Below are positions 52,321 through 61,127 of a stretch of 64,000 nt of DNA, in pieces (the first letter of the stretch is position 1; every line of letters starts with the position of its first letter). The DNA comes from Betaproteobacteria bacterium (GTDB taxonomy: Bacteria > Pseudomonadota > Gammaproteobacteria > Burkholderiales > Burkholderiaceae_F), in contig BOKW01000008.1 of assembly GCA_016861185.1 (NCBI GenBank), positions 150,387 to 214,386 on the forward strand, written 5' to 3'. The position numbers and the translations under genes were made by a program. The notes beneath the pieces are model-generated. The model had not been told where the DNA came from. It saw nothing but the letters and a program-made list of their open reading frames with translations, and searched no databases.

Positions 52321-53577
52321 ATGACTGCAATGGACTTCGAATATTCCCCCGAAGCGCTGGCGATGCAGCAGACGCTGCGCCGTTTCGTCGAACGCGAAGT
52401 GCTGCCGGCGAACAACGAGTGGCACCGGCTCGCGGAGTCCGGCACGTACCCGCTCGTGGTGATCGAACCGCTGAAGGCGAAGGCGAAAGCGGCCGGGCTG
52501 TGGAACCTGTTCCTGCCGGGGCTGAAGCCGGACGAGCCGGGCACGCGGATGTCGAACCTCGACTACGCGCCGATGGCCGAGATCATGGGCCGCATTCCGT
52601 GGGCGTCGGAGGTGTTCAACTGCAACGCGCCCGACACCGGCAACATCGAGCTGCTGCACCTCGCGGCCAACGCCGAGCAGCGCGAGCGGTGGTTGAAGCC
52701 GCTGCTCGCGGGCGAGATACGCTCGGCCTTCGCGATGACCGAACCCGACGTGGCCTCGTCGGACGCGACCAACATCCGCACCAGCATCCGCCGCGAGGGC
52801 GATTCGTACGTGATCAACGGCCGCAAATGGTTCATCACGAACGCCGCGCATCCGAACTGCAGGATCGCGATCGTGCTCGGCGTCACCGACGAGCGTCCCG
52901 ACGCCGACCCGCACCGGCGCCACTCGATGGTGCTGGTGCCGATGGACACGCCCGGGCTCACTGTCGTGCGCAACATCCCGATCATGCATCACCACTCGCC
53001 CGACGGGCATTGCGAGCTGGTGTTCCGCGACGTGCGCGTGCCCGCGTCGAACCTGCTCGGCGAGGAAGGGCAGGGCTTCAAGCTCGCGCAGGCGCGGCTG
53101 GGCCCCGGCCGCGTGCACCACTGCATGCGCACGATCGGCCAGTGCGAGCTGGCGCTGGAACTGATGTGCGAGCGCGCGCTCGAGCGCCGCACTTTCGGCA
53201 AGTACCTCGCCGACTTCGCCAACGTGCAGGACTGGATCGCGCAGTCGAGGATCGAGATCGACCAGGCGCGGCTGCTGGTGCTGCGCGCCGCGTGGCTGAT
53301 GGACAAACAGGGCAACGCCGCCGCGCGCGTGGACGTCTCCGCGATCAAGGTCGTCGCCGCGCAGCTGCAGACTCGCGTCGTCGACCGCGCGATGCAGGTC
53401 TTCGGCGCGATGGGACTCACCCCCGACGTGCCGCTGTCGTACCTGTGGACGTGGGGCCGCGCGCTGCGCTTCATCGACGGCCCCGACGAGGTACACCTGC
53501 GCACGGTGGCGCGCGCGGAGCTGGCGAAGGCGAAGGCGAATCGCGGGTCGACTGCGCCGTACTACCGTGTGAGTTAG
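52321..53577 (+). CDS. Acyl-CoA dehydrogenase, ACAD10/11-like
   Basis: The 418-residue flavoenzyme oxidises acyl-CoA to enoyl-CoA. FAMTEPDVASSDATN is the FAD/substrate signature, and GRKWFITNAAHP, PDGHCELVFRDVRVPASNLLG and QVFGAMGLTPDVPLSYLWTWGRALRFIDGPDEVH follow. The last motif is characteristic of the ACAD10/11-like branch, which acts on longer or branched chains. ATG 52321 has an alternative nine bases later. It follows importer 2 by 39 bp and fits a catabolic operon with the CoA ligase and enoyl-CoA hydratase genes. Confidence 0.92.
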   Translation: MTAMDFEYSPEALAMQQTLRRFVEREVLPANNEWHRLAESGTYPLVVIEPLKAKAKAAGLWNLFLPGLKPDEPGTRMSNLDYAPMAEIMGRIPWASEVFNCNAPDTGNIELLHLAANAEQRERWLKPLLAGEIRSAFAMTEPDVASSDATNIRTSIRREGDSYVINGRKWFITNAAHPNCRIAIVLGVTDERPDADPHRRHSMVLVPMDTPGLTVVRNIPIMHHHSPDGHCELVFRDVRVPASNLLGEEGQGFKLAQARLGPGRVHHCMRTIGQCELALELMCERALERRTFGKYLADFANVQDWIAQSRIEIDQARLLVLRAAWLMDKQGNAAARVDVSAIKVVAAQLQTRVVDRAMQVFGAMGLTPDVPLSYLWTWGRALRFIDGPDEVHLRTVARAELAKAKANRGSTAPYYRVS

Positions 53578-53585
53578 TAGTCGCG

Positions 53586-53867
53586 ATGCAGTTCGCCATT
53601 TGGCAGAGATCTCCGTTGGCTTCGTTCGCGATCGCGCTGGTCGCGTCGCTCTTATACCTGTTGCTTGTGATCAAGTTGTTCCCACACGCCGCTCATTTCG
53701 TCGTGCTTGTTGTCGGGTGTGGTGTCTGGCAGCACCTCGCAACAAGGCACGTAGCTATGTCGGCGGTCAGGCGCTGGATGAAGACGGTCGTATCCGCGGT
53801 GCTGGCGCCCTATCTCGCATGGAGCATCGTCGCCTTTGTATGGCTTCTTCGCGGAGGGCAGATGTGA
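53586..53867 (+). CDS. Small membrane protein of unknown function
   Basis: This encodes 93 residues with three predicted hydrophobic segments (about 11-31, 37-53 and 70-88): SFAIALVASLLYLLLVIKLF, a His-rich middle (HLATRHVAM) and LAPYLAWSIVAFVWLL. I do not recognise it. It lies between the dehydrogenase and acyl-CoA synthetase genes, 8 bp after the dehydrogenase stop. Its DNA is less GC-rich than the neighbours, so it may be a recent arrival. Translation from ATG 53586 has only a weak ribosome-binding site, so this call is tentative. Confidence 0.5.
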   Translation: MQFAIWQRSPLASFAIALVASLLYLLLVIKLFPHAAHFVVLVVGCGVWQHLATRHVAMSAVRRWMKTVVSAVLAPYLAWSIVAFVWLLRGGQM

Positions 53868-53971
53868 GTGCATTCCTCGCGCTTTCGCTTGTCCGGAAGC
53901 CAGAGCGCGGCGATGTAAGTCACCTTCGTGCGAGCGGCTCGGTGTTGCGTTAGACATGGACGCCGGAGGGT

Positions 53972-55579
53972 ATGCCTTCGTGGTATGAATCGTCGCCGCC
54001 GATGCGCGTCGAAGCGCATTTCGGGGACCGGATCGTGCGCTGTTTCGTCGACCGTCCGCGCGACGTCAATGCGCTGTTCGCGCAGGCGGTTGCGCGCAAC
54101 GCGGGAGGCGAAGCGCTGATCGACGGCGCCGAGCGGCTGACCTGGCGCGATCTCGAAGACTCGGTCGCGCGGGGCGCGGCAGGGCTCGCGCGGCGCGGCC
54201 TCGGTCGCGGTGATCGCGTCGCGCTGCTGCTCGGCAACCGCAAGGAGTTCGTGATCGCGTGGCTCGCGGCAGCGCGGCTCGGCGCGATCGTCGTTCCGCT
54301 GTCGATCCGCGCGCAGGGACCCGAGCTGGCCTACATGCTCGCGCAGTGCGAGGCCTCGGCCATCGTCCACGAGGTGGAGCTTGCCGACCGGCTGCCCGCG
54401 CCGGCCGATGCGCCCGCGCTGCGGACCCGGCTTGCGGTCGGCGAATGCGCCGGCTCGGAACCGTTTGCCGCGCTGATCGGCGGCGATCGCGTCGATGCGG
54501 TCGTGAGCGACGAAGAAGACACCGCAGCGATCCTGTACACGTCCGGCACCACCGGCCGCCCCAAGGGCGCGATGCTGACGCATCTCGGCATCGTGCACTC
54601 CGCGCTGCATTACGCGTCGACGATGCGCTTGACCGAGAGCGACCGGTCGATCGCCGCGGTGCCGCTGTCGCACGTCACGGGCGTCATCGCGCTCATCGCG
54701 ACGATGCTTCGCTGCGCCGGCACGCTGATCCTGCTGCGCGAATTCAAGGCCGTGAACTTCATGGAGCTGGCCGCGCGCGAACGGATGACGCACACGGTGC
54801 TCGTTCCGGCGATGGTCAACCTGTGCCTGCTCGCGCCCGAGTTCGACCGCTTCGATCTTTCCGCGTGGCGCATCGGCGGCTACGGCGGCGCGCCGATGCC
54901 GCCGGCGACGATCGAGCGCTGCGCGCAGAAGCTGCCGAGGCTCGAGCTGATGAACCTGTACGGCGCGACCGAGACGACCTCGCCCGCGACGATCATGCCG
55001 GCGCGTTTCAGCGCGACCCACGCGGACAGCGTGGGCCTGACGGTCGCGTGCGGCGACATCGTCGTGATGGACGACGCGGGCAGAGCGGTGGCGCCGGGCG
55101 AAACGGGGGAGCTTTGGATCGGCGGGCCGATGGTCGTGCGGGGCTACTGGAACGACCCGCAGGCGACCGCGCGCGAGTTCACCGCCGGCTACTGGCATTC
55201 GGGCGATCTCGGCTCGATCGACGCCGAGGGTTTCGTTCGCGTGTTCGACCGCAAGAAGGACTTGATCAACCGCGGCGGCTACAAGATCTATTCGGCCGAG
55301 GTCGAAGGCGTGCTGATCGCGCACCCGGCCGTCGTCGAAGCCGCCGTCGTCGCGAAGCCCTGCCCGGTGCTCGGCGAGCGCGTGCACGCGTTCGTCTGCC
55401 TGCGCGCCGACGCAACCGCCGACGAGTTGCGCGCGCACTGCGCCGCACAGCTTTCCGACTACAAGGTGCCCGAAACCTTCACGCTGAGCCGCGATCCGCT
55501 GCCGCGCAACGCCAACGGCAAGCTGCTCAAGCGCCTGCTGCGCGAGCGGGCGGCGACCGGCGTAACCTCCGCATCATGA
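53972..55579 (+). CDS. AMP-forming acyl-CoA synthetase
   Basis: The 535-residue protein of the ANL superfamily activates a carboxylic acid to its CoA ester via an acyl-adenylate. YTSGTTGRPKGAM (about 188-200, P-loop), LYGATETTSP (ATP/adenine site), GYWHSGDLG and RKKDLINRGGYKI are present, and the C-terminal NANGKLLKR carries the catalytic lysine. The substrate is not clear from sequence. ATG 53972 is used, with ATG 54002 as an alternative. It overlaps the enoyl-CoA hydratase gene by 4 bp (ATGA). Confidence 0.93.
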   Translation: MPSWYESSPPMRVEAHFGDRIVRCFVDRPRDVNALFAQAVARNAGGEALIDGAERLTWRDLEDSVARGAAGLARRGLGRGDRVALLLGNRKEFVIAWLAAARLGAIVVPLSIRAQGPELAYMLAQCEASAIVHEVELADRLPAPADAPALRTRLAVGECAGSEPFAALIGGDRVDAVVSDEEDTAAILYTSGTTGRPKGAMLTHLGIVHSALHYASTMRLTESDRSIAAVPLSHVTGVIALIATMLRCAGTLILLREFKAVNFMELAARERMTHTVLVPAMVNLCLLAPEFDRFDLSAWRIGGYGGAPMPPATIERCAQKLPRLELMNLYGATETTSPATIMPARFSATHADSVGLTVACGDIVVMDDAGRAVAPGETGELWIGGPMVVRGYWNDPQATAREFTAGYWHSGDLGSIDAEGFVRVFDRKKDLINRGGYKIYSAEVEGVLIAHPAVVEAAVVAKPCPVLGERVHAFVCLRADATADELRAHCAAQLSDYKVPETFTLSRDPLPRNANGKLLKRLLRERAATGVTSAS

Positions 55580-56361
55580 GCGACGAATCCTCCCCGCTGA
55601 TCGTCAGCCGCGAAGGCGGCATCGTCCGGCTCCGCTTCAACCGCCCGCAGGTGCTCAATGCGCTAGACCGCGCGACCGCGCGCGCGTTCCTCGACATCTG
55701 CCGCACGCTCGCCGCAGACCGTTCGGCGCGCGTGCTCGTCCTGAGCGGCGAGGGGCGCGCGTTCATGGCCGGCGGCGATCTCGCGGAGTTGAGGGCCGAT
55801 CCGTTGGGTGCGGCCGAAGCGCTGATCGGTCCGATGCACGAAGCGCTGCCGCTGCTCGCGAGCATGCGTGCGCCGGTCGTCGCCAGCCTGCACGGCGCGG
55901 TCGCCGGCGCGGGGCTGAGCCTCGCGCTGGCGTGCGACTTCGCGCTCGCCGCCGAAGGAACGAAGTTCACGCTCGCGTACGTCAACATCGGCGCGAGCTG
56001 CGACGTGTCGGCGTCGTGGTCGCTGCCGCGGCTCGCGGGCCTGCGCAAGGCGATCGAGATCGCGCTGCTGGGCGACGTGTTCGACGCGGCCGAAGCGCAG
56101 CGGCTGGGCCTGGTCAACCGCGTCGTGCCGGCGGCCGAACTGGAAGCGCAGACGCTCGCGCTCGCCAGGCGCCTGGCCGAAGGGCCGGCCGAGTCGATCG
56201 CGCAGATGAAACGGCTGATGCGCACTTCGTTGGAGCGCGACCTGCGCGGCCAACTCGACGCCGAACGCGCCGCGTTCTTGGCTTGCGCAGCGACGGCCGA
56301 TTTCGCCGAGGGCGTGGATGCGTTCATCGCGAAGCGCAGGCCGCGGTTTGGCAAGGAGTGA
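55576..56361 (+). CDS. Enoyl-CoA hydratase/isomerase family protein
   Basis: The 261-residue crotonase-fold protein has the oxyanion-hole segments GEGRAFMAGGDL and HGAVAGAGLSLALACDFALA. The second catalytic acid of true hydratases is not obvious in NIGASCDVSASWSLPRLAG, where an Asp at CDVS replaces the usual pattern. It may therefore be an isomerase-type or otherwise different family member. The next residues KAIEIALLGDVFDAAEAQRLGLVNRVV fit the family. ATG 55576 overlaps the synthetase stop. Confidence 0.9.
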   Translation: MSDESSPLIVSREGGIVRLRFNRPQVLNALDRATARAFLDICRTLAADRSARVLVLSGEGRAFMAGGDLAELRADPLGAAEALIGPMHEALPLLASMRAPVVASLHGAVAGAGLSLALACDFALAAEGTKFTLAYVNIGASCDVSASWSLPRLAGLRKAIEIALLGDVFDAAEAQRLGLVNRVVPAAELEAQTLALARRLAEGPAESIAQMKRLMRTSLERDLRGQLDAERAAFLACAATADFAEGVDAFIAKRRPRFGKE

Positions 56362-56369
56362 ACGACTTG

Positions 56370-56451
56370 TTCACCACAGAGACACGGAGAGCACGGAGAA
56401 GGACAAAAGCTTGTCTGCAGTTCTCTGTGTTCTCTGTGTCTCTGTGGTGAA
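56370..56451. repeat. 82-bp inverted repeat of the TTCACCACAGAGACAC type
   Basis: TTCACCACAGAGACACGG at the left end and TCTGTGTCTCTGTGGTGAA at the right end form long imperfect inverted arms around AAAAGCTTGTCTGCAG. The element fills the gap between the hydratase and alcohol dehydrogenase genes. It resembles a known family of dispersed palindromic elements without coding capacity. Confidence 0.8.
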
Positions 56452-56483
56452 CCCATCAGTCCTCGAACGAGGGGAGTGCATCG

Positions 56484-57608
56484 ATGAAAACCCGCGCTGC
56501 CGTGCTCGAGAAGATGGGCGTGCCGCCGCCTTATGCGCAGACGAAGCCGCTCGCGATCCAGGAGCTGGACCTCGAACCGCCCGGCACGGGCGAAGTGCTG
56601 GTGCGGATCCGCGCTGCCGGGCTGTGCCATTCGGATCTTTCGGTGATCGACGGCAACCGGCCGCGGCCCACGCCGATGGCGCTCGGCCATGAGGCCGCGG
56701 GCGAAGTCGAGGCGCTCGGTCCGGGCGTCACCGATCTCGCAGTCGGCGATCACGTCGTGCTCGTGTTCGTGCCGAGCTGCGGTCACTGCCTGCCGTGCGC
56801 CGAAGGGCGCCCGGCGCTGTGCGAGCCGGCCGCGGCAGCGAACGGCGCCGGCACGCTGCTTTCGGGCGCGCGCAGGCTGTCTAGAAACGGGCAACCGATC
56901 CACCATCACCTCGGCTGTTCGGCGTTCGCAGAACGCGCGGTCGTGTCGCGCAATTCGGTCGTCAAGATCGACCCGGCGCTGCCGTTCGAAGAGGCCGCGC
57001 TGTTCGGCTGCGCGGTGCTGACGGGCGTGGGCGCGGTGGTCAACACCGCGAAGGTGCCGGCCGGCGCGACCGTCGCGGTCGTCGGGCTCGGCGGCGTCGG
57101 GCTTGCCGCGCTGATCGGCGCGGTCGCGGCGGGCGCTTCGCGCATCGTCGCGGTCGATCTGTCGGCGGAGAAGTTGCAGACCGCGCGCTCGCTCGGCGCG
57201 ACCGATGTCTTCGATGCGGCCGCGGCCGACTGCGCCGATGCGGTGCGCGCCGCGACCGCGGGCGGCGTCGACTACGCGTTCGAGTTCGCCGGCGCTGTCA
57301 AGGCGATGGAACTCGCCTACAAGATCACGCGCCGCGGCGGCATGACGGTCACCGGCGGGCTGCCGCCGCCGACCGCCACGCTGCCGCTACCGCTGGTAAA
57401 CCTCGTCGCCGAAGAACGCACGGTCAAGGGCAGCTACATCGGCACCTGCGTGCCGCTGCGCGATCTGCCGCGCTTCATCGCGCTGCACCGCCAGGGGCGC
57501 CTGCCGGTGCGCAAGCTGCTGTCCGGCACGCTCAAGCTCGAAGAGATCAACGAAGCCTTCGACCGCCTGCGCGAAGGCAAGGCGATCCGGCAGGTGGTTC
57601 TGCTCTGA
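56484..57608 (+). CDS. Zinc-dependent alcohol dehydrogenase
   Basis: The 374-residue medium-chain dehydrogenase has AGLCHSD and GHEAAGEV with catalytic-zinc ligands, the structural zinc set CGHCLPCAEGRPALC, and the NAD loop GLGGVGLAALIGAV. It is in the alcohol/glutathione-dependent formaldehyde dehydrogenase branch by overall pattern. It follows the acyl-CoA synthetase and hydratase genes in the same direction and may oxidise an alcohol intermediate in that pathway. ATG 56484 has GAGGGGAG just upstream. Confidence 0.92.
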   Translation: MKTRAAVLEKMGVPPPYAQTKPLAIQELDLEPPGTGEVLVRIRAAGLCHSDLSVIDGNRPRPTPMALGHEAAGEVEALGPGVTDLAVGDHVVLVFVPSCGHCLPCAEGRPALCEPAAAANGAGTLLSGARRLSRNGQPIHHHLGCSAFAERAVVSRNSVVKIDPALPFEEAALFGCAVLTGVGAVVNTAKVPAGATVAVVGLGGVGLAALIGAVAAGASRIVAVDLSAEKLQTARSLGATDVFDAAAADCADAVRAATAGGVDYAFEFAGAVKAMELAYKITRRGGMTVTGGLPPPTATLPLPLVNLVAEERTVKGSYIGTCVPLRDLPRFIALHRQGRLPVRKLLSGTLKLEEINEAFDRLREGKAIRQVVLL

Positions 57609-57612
57609 CGAG

Positions 57613-57756
57613 CACGGATTGCGCTCATTGGGATTGCGGATCGCGGATTGCGGATTGCGTAGACCCCGAACGGCCTCGATCTCCGCCGAGGCGGAGCGGC
57701 ATTCACTTGTCCGGTGATAACCTGAACGCAATCCGCAATCCGCATTCCGCAATCCG
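57613..57756. repeat. Family C element with inverted arms
   Basis: Left arm units of GGATTGCG (57613-57657) and right arm units of GCAATCC (57727-57756) are inverted copies that enclose about 70 bp. The element starts just after the alcohol dehydrogenase stop and ends three bases before the pncB ATG. No gene lies in it. Confidence 0.75.
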
Positions 57757-57759
57757 AAC

Positions 57760-58956
57760 ATGATCATCACCAGTCTCCTCGACACCGACCTGTACAAGTT
57801 CACGATGATGCAGGTCGTGCTGCATCACTTTCCGGGCGCGCAGGTCGAGTACCGGTTCAACTGCCGCAACAAGGGCGTCGATCTGTCGCCGTACATCGAC
57901 GAGATCCGCGAAGAGATCGCCTGGCTGTGCACGCTGCGCTTCCGCGAGCGCGAGCTGGACTACCTGCGCGGCTTCCGCTTCATCAAGAGCGACTTCGTCG
58001 ACTTCCTCGGGCTGTTCCAGCTCAACACGAAGTACATCACCGTCGAACGCTCCGAGAAAGAAAGCGGCGGCATCGAGATCGTCGTCAAGGGACCGTGGCT
58101 GCACACGATCCTGTTCGAGATCCCGGTGCTCGCGATCGTCAACGAGATCTACTTCCGCAACACGCAGCCGATCCCCGACTACGCCGAGGGCCGCAAGCGG
58201 CTGCGCGAGAAGATCGCGCTGGTGCGCGACGATCCCGAAATGGAAGCCGTGCACATCGCCGACTACGGCACGCGCCGGCGCTTCTCGCGGCTGTGGCACG
58301 ACGAGGTGCTGCTGACGCTGAAGGAGCAGTTGAAGGACAAGCTCGCCGGCACCAGCAACGTGATGTACGCGCAGAAGCACGGGCTGACGCCGCTCGGCAC
58401 GATGGCGCACGAGTACCTGCAGGCGTGCCAGTCGCTCGGCCCGCGGCTGCGCGACTCGCAGGTCTTCGGCTTCGAGATGTGGGCGCGCGAGTACCGCGGC
58501 GACCTCGGCATCGCGCTGTCGGACGTCTACGGGATGGATGCCTTCCTGCGCGACTTCGACATGTACTTCTGCAAGCTGTTCGACGGCGCGCGCCACGACT
58601 CCGGCGACCCGGTCCAATGGGGCGAGCGGCTGATCGCGCACTACGAGAAGAACCGCGTCGACCCGAAGACCAAGACGCTGGTGTTCTCCGACTCGCTGAA
58701 CTTCCCGAAGGTCGTCGAGCTGCACAAGCGCTTCAAGGATCGCGCGCGCGTCGCGTTCGGCGTCGGCACCAACCTCACCAACGACCTCGGCTACACGCCG
58801 CTGCAGATCGTCATCAAGATGGTCCGCTGCAATGGCCAGCCGGTCGCGAAGCTCACCGACTCGCCCGAGAAGAACATGTGCGAGGACGAGGCCTACCTCG
58901 CGTACCTGCGCCAGGTCTTCCAGATCAAGAAACCCGAGCCCGTCACCGCGCCATGA
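57760..58956 (+). CDS. pncB: Nicotinate phosphoribosyltransferase
   Basis: PncB converts nicotinate and PRPP, with ATP, to nicotinate mononucleotide in NAD salvage. The 398-residue protein has [15 protein letters not shown] at the N terminus, [41 protein letters not shown] and [12 protein letters not shown], all diagnostic of the family. The ATG directly follows a family C repeat, so no clear ribosome-binding site is visible. Its stop overlaps the next ATG (58953-58956), coupling it to the desulfhydrase gene. Confidence 0.96.
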   Translation: MIITSLLDTDLYKFTMMQVVLHHFPGAQVEYRFNCRNKGVDLSPYIDEIREEIAWLCTLRFRERELDYLRGFRFIKSDFVDFLGLFQLNTKYITVERSEKESGGIEIVVKGPWLHTILFEIPVLAIVNEIYFRNTQPIPDYAEGRKRLREKIALVRDDPEMEAVHIADYGTRRRFSRLWHDEVLLTLKEQLKDKLAGTSNVMYAQKHGLTPLGTMAHEYLQACQSLGPRLRDSQVFGFEMWAREYRGDLGIALSDVYGMDAFLRDFDMYFCKLFDGARHDSGDPVQWGERLIAHYEKNRVDPKTKTLVFSDSLNFPKVVELHKRFKDRARVAFGVGTNLTNDLGYTPLQIVIKMVRCNGQPVAKLTDSPEKNMCEDEAYLAYLRQVFQIKKPEPVTAP

Positions 58957-59963
58957 AACTCGCCCGCTTTCCCCGCATCCGCCTCGTCCATGCGCCGACG
59001 CCGCTCGAGCCGATGAAGCGGCTCAGCGAAGCGCTCGGCGGACCGAACCTGTGGATCAAGCGCGACGACTGCACGGGGCTCGCCACCGGCGGTAACAAGA
59101 CGCGCAAGCTCGAGTTCCTGATGGCCGACGCGCTCGCGCAGAAGGCGGACACGGTGATCACGCAGGGCGCGACGCAATCGAACCACGCGCGGCAGACCGC
59201 GGCGGCCGCGGCGAAGCTCGGACTGGCCTGCGAGATCCTGCTCGAGGATCGCACCGGTTATGCGCACGACGACTACCGCCGCTCGGGCAACGTGCTGCTC
59301 GATCGCCTGTTCGGCGCAAGCGTCGCGCACTTTCCCGTCGGCACCGACATGGACGCCGCGATGGCGCGCCGCGCCGACGAACTGCGCGCGCAGGGCAGGC
59401 GGCCGTACGTGATCCCCGGCGGCGGATCGAATGCCGTCGGCGCGCTGGGCTACGTCGCCTGCGCGCTGGAGCTTGCCGAGCAGGCCAACGCGATCGACCT
59501 GCCGATCGACTGCGTCGTACACGCGACCGGCAGCAGCGGCACGCAAGCGGGGCTCGTCGCGGGGTTCGAGGGCTCGCGCAGCGGCATTCCCGTGCTCGGC
59601 ATCGGCGTGCGCGCCGCGCGCGCCCCGCAGGAAGAGAAGGTCTACGCGCTCGCCTGCGCGACCGCCGATCTGCTCGGCGTCGCGGGCGCGGTGTCGCGCG
59701 CGAGCGTCGTCGCCAACTGCGACTACGTCGGCGCGGGTTACGGCGTGCCCACGCCAGGCATGATCGAAGCGGTGACGATGGTCGCGCGCACCGAGGGCAT
59801 CGCGCTCGATCCGGTGTATTCGGGCAAAGGCATGGCCGGACTGATCGACCTCATTCGTAAGGGCCACTTCAAGCGCGGGCAGAACGTCGTCTTCGTGCAC
59901 ACCGGCGGCGCGGTCGGACTGTTCGGCTACCTGCACGCCTTCGGCCCGGTGCTCGAAGCGTGA
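58953..59963 (+). CDS. dcyD: D-cysteine desulfhydrase / ACC deaminase-like PLP enzyme
   Basis: The 336-residue fold-type II PLP enzyme has [23 protein letters not shown] with the PLP lysine in the NK motif, [18 protein letters not shown] (phosphate and substrate site), [17 protein letters not shown] (glycine loop) and [12 protein letters not shown] at the C terminus. This pattern fits D-cysteine desulfhydrase (pyruvate, ammonia and sulfide from D-cysteine) better than 1-aminocyclopropane-1-carboxylate deaminase, but the two are hard to separate by sequence. It is coupled to pncB by a 4-bp overlap. A tandem repeat begins at its stop. Confidence 0.88.
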   Translation: MKLARFPRIRLVHAPTPLEPMKRLSEALGGPNLWIKRDDCTGLATGGNKTRKLEFLMADALAQKADTVITQGATQSNHARQTAAAAAKLGLACEILLEDRTGYAHDDYRRSGNVLLDRLFGASVAHFPVGTDMDAAMARRADELRAQGRRPYVIPGGGSNAVGALGYVACALELAEQANAIDLPIDCVVHATGSSGTQAGLVAGFEGSRSGIPVLGIGVRAARAPQEEKVYALACATADLLGVAGAVSRASVVANCDYVGAGYGVPTPGMIEAVTMVARTEGIALDPVYSGKGMAGLIDLIRKGHFKRGQNVVFVHTGGAVGLFGYLHAFGPVLEA

Positions 59964-60380
59964 CAACGGCGCAGCAATGCCAGCAGCACATGGCTCCGTG
60001 AACCTCGAACCCCCCTTTGCAAAAGGGGGGCAGGGGGGATTTCGACGGTGCGTCGCCGAGAGGGACGACGCGAAATCCCCCTCGGTCCCCCTTTTCAAAA
60101 GGGGGATGAGGGCGGACGCACGTTCTCACCGCATCGCGTCGATCGTCCTCAGTTCGTGACAACGGCGCAGCGATGCTCGCGACCTACCGCAAGCCGGTGC
60201 CAGAACCCCCCTTTGCAAAAGGGAGGCAGGGGGGATTTCGACGGTGCGTCGCCGGGCGCGACCGCTGCAAATCCCCCTCGGTCCCCCTTTACGAAAGGGG
60301 GATGAGGGCACACGCACCTTCGGTGCGTGTGCAAGCGGAATCTCCCTCTGGTCCCCCTTTTCCAAAGGGGGACGAGAACC
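59959..60380. repeat. 196-bp tandem unit and family A repeats
   Basis: CGTGACAACGGCGCAGC occurs at 59959 and 60155, and the CCCCCCTTTGCAAAAG motif at 60010 and 60206, a constant 196-bp offset. Each unit carries two inverted family A palindromes. The first copy contains the dcyD stop codon. A further palindrome follows at about 60341-60373, next to a GCACC-TTC-GGTGC hairpin. The region between the dcyD stop and the racemase start (450 bp) is entirely repeat. Confidence 0.85.
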
Positions 60381-60413
60381 ATCCTCCTTCGTCGAGCATC
60401 GCGGAGCGCTGAC

Positions 60414-61127
60414 ATGCTCGGCGTGATCGGCGGCATGGGGCCGCTCGCCACCGCGGACTTCTTCCGCAAGCTGGTCGACGAGACGCCGGCGGCGAACGAC
60501 GAAGACCACGTGCCGGTGCTCGTTCACTCGGTGCCGCAGATTCCGCGCCGGCCGCCGGCGATCCTCGCGGACGGCGAATCGCCGTTGCCCGCGTTGTGCC
60601 GGGTGCGCGATCGGTTGATCGCCGCAGGCGCGACGGCGCTTGCGATGCCCTGCAATACCGCGCACTACTGGTACGACGAACTGGCGATCGACTGCCCGGT
60701 GCCTTTCCTGCACATCGTCGACGCAACGGTCGCCGAGCTGGGCGATCGCGCGCGCAGCGGCGCGCGGCTCGGGTTGATCGCCACCGAAGCGACGCTCGCC
60801 GGACAGGTGTACGACGCGCGACTCGCGGCGCTCGGCTGCGAGCTGCTGCGGCCTTCGCCGGAGCAGATGCAGCGGCACGTGCTGCCTTCGATCGCGCAGG
60901 TCAAGCAGGGCGCGCTCGCCGAGGCGGGGCGCACGCTCGCGCCGGCGATCGAAGGGCTGCTCGACGCCGGCGCCGACGCGGTCGTGCTCGCCTGCACCGA
61001 AACGCCGATCGCGCTCGATGCGATCGGCTCGCCGCTGCGTGCGCGCTGCGTGGATTCGACGCTTGCGCTCGCGCGCGCCTGCGTGCGCTGGTGGCTCGCG
61101 CGGCGAACCGAGGCGACGGCGAAGTGA
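60414..61127 (+). CDS. Aspartate/glutamate racemase family protein
   Basis: The 237-residue protein has the two-cysteine pattern of cofactor-independent racemases: Cys80 in [10 protein letters not shown] and Cys194 in [11 protein letters not shown], and [19 protein letters not shown] at the N terminus, typical of aspartate racemases (YgeA/RacD-like). The product is most likely D-aspartate or D-glutamate. The ATG at 60414 is preferred to upstream frames, which are repeat-derived. The TGA stop overlaps the GTG start of the helicase gene. Confidence 0.9.
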   Translation: MLGVIGGMGPLATADFFRKLVDETPAANDEDHVPVLVHSVPQIPRRPPAILADGESPLPALCRVRDRLIAAGATALAMPCNTAHYWYDELAIDCPVPFLHIVDATVAELGDRARSGARLGLIATEATLAGQVYDARLAALGCELLRPSPEQMQRHVLPSIAQVKQGALAEAGRTLAPAIEGLLDAGADAVVLACTETPIALDAIGSPLRARCVDSTLALARACVRWWLARRTEATAK

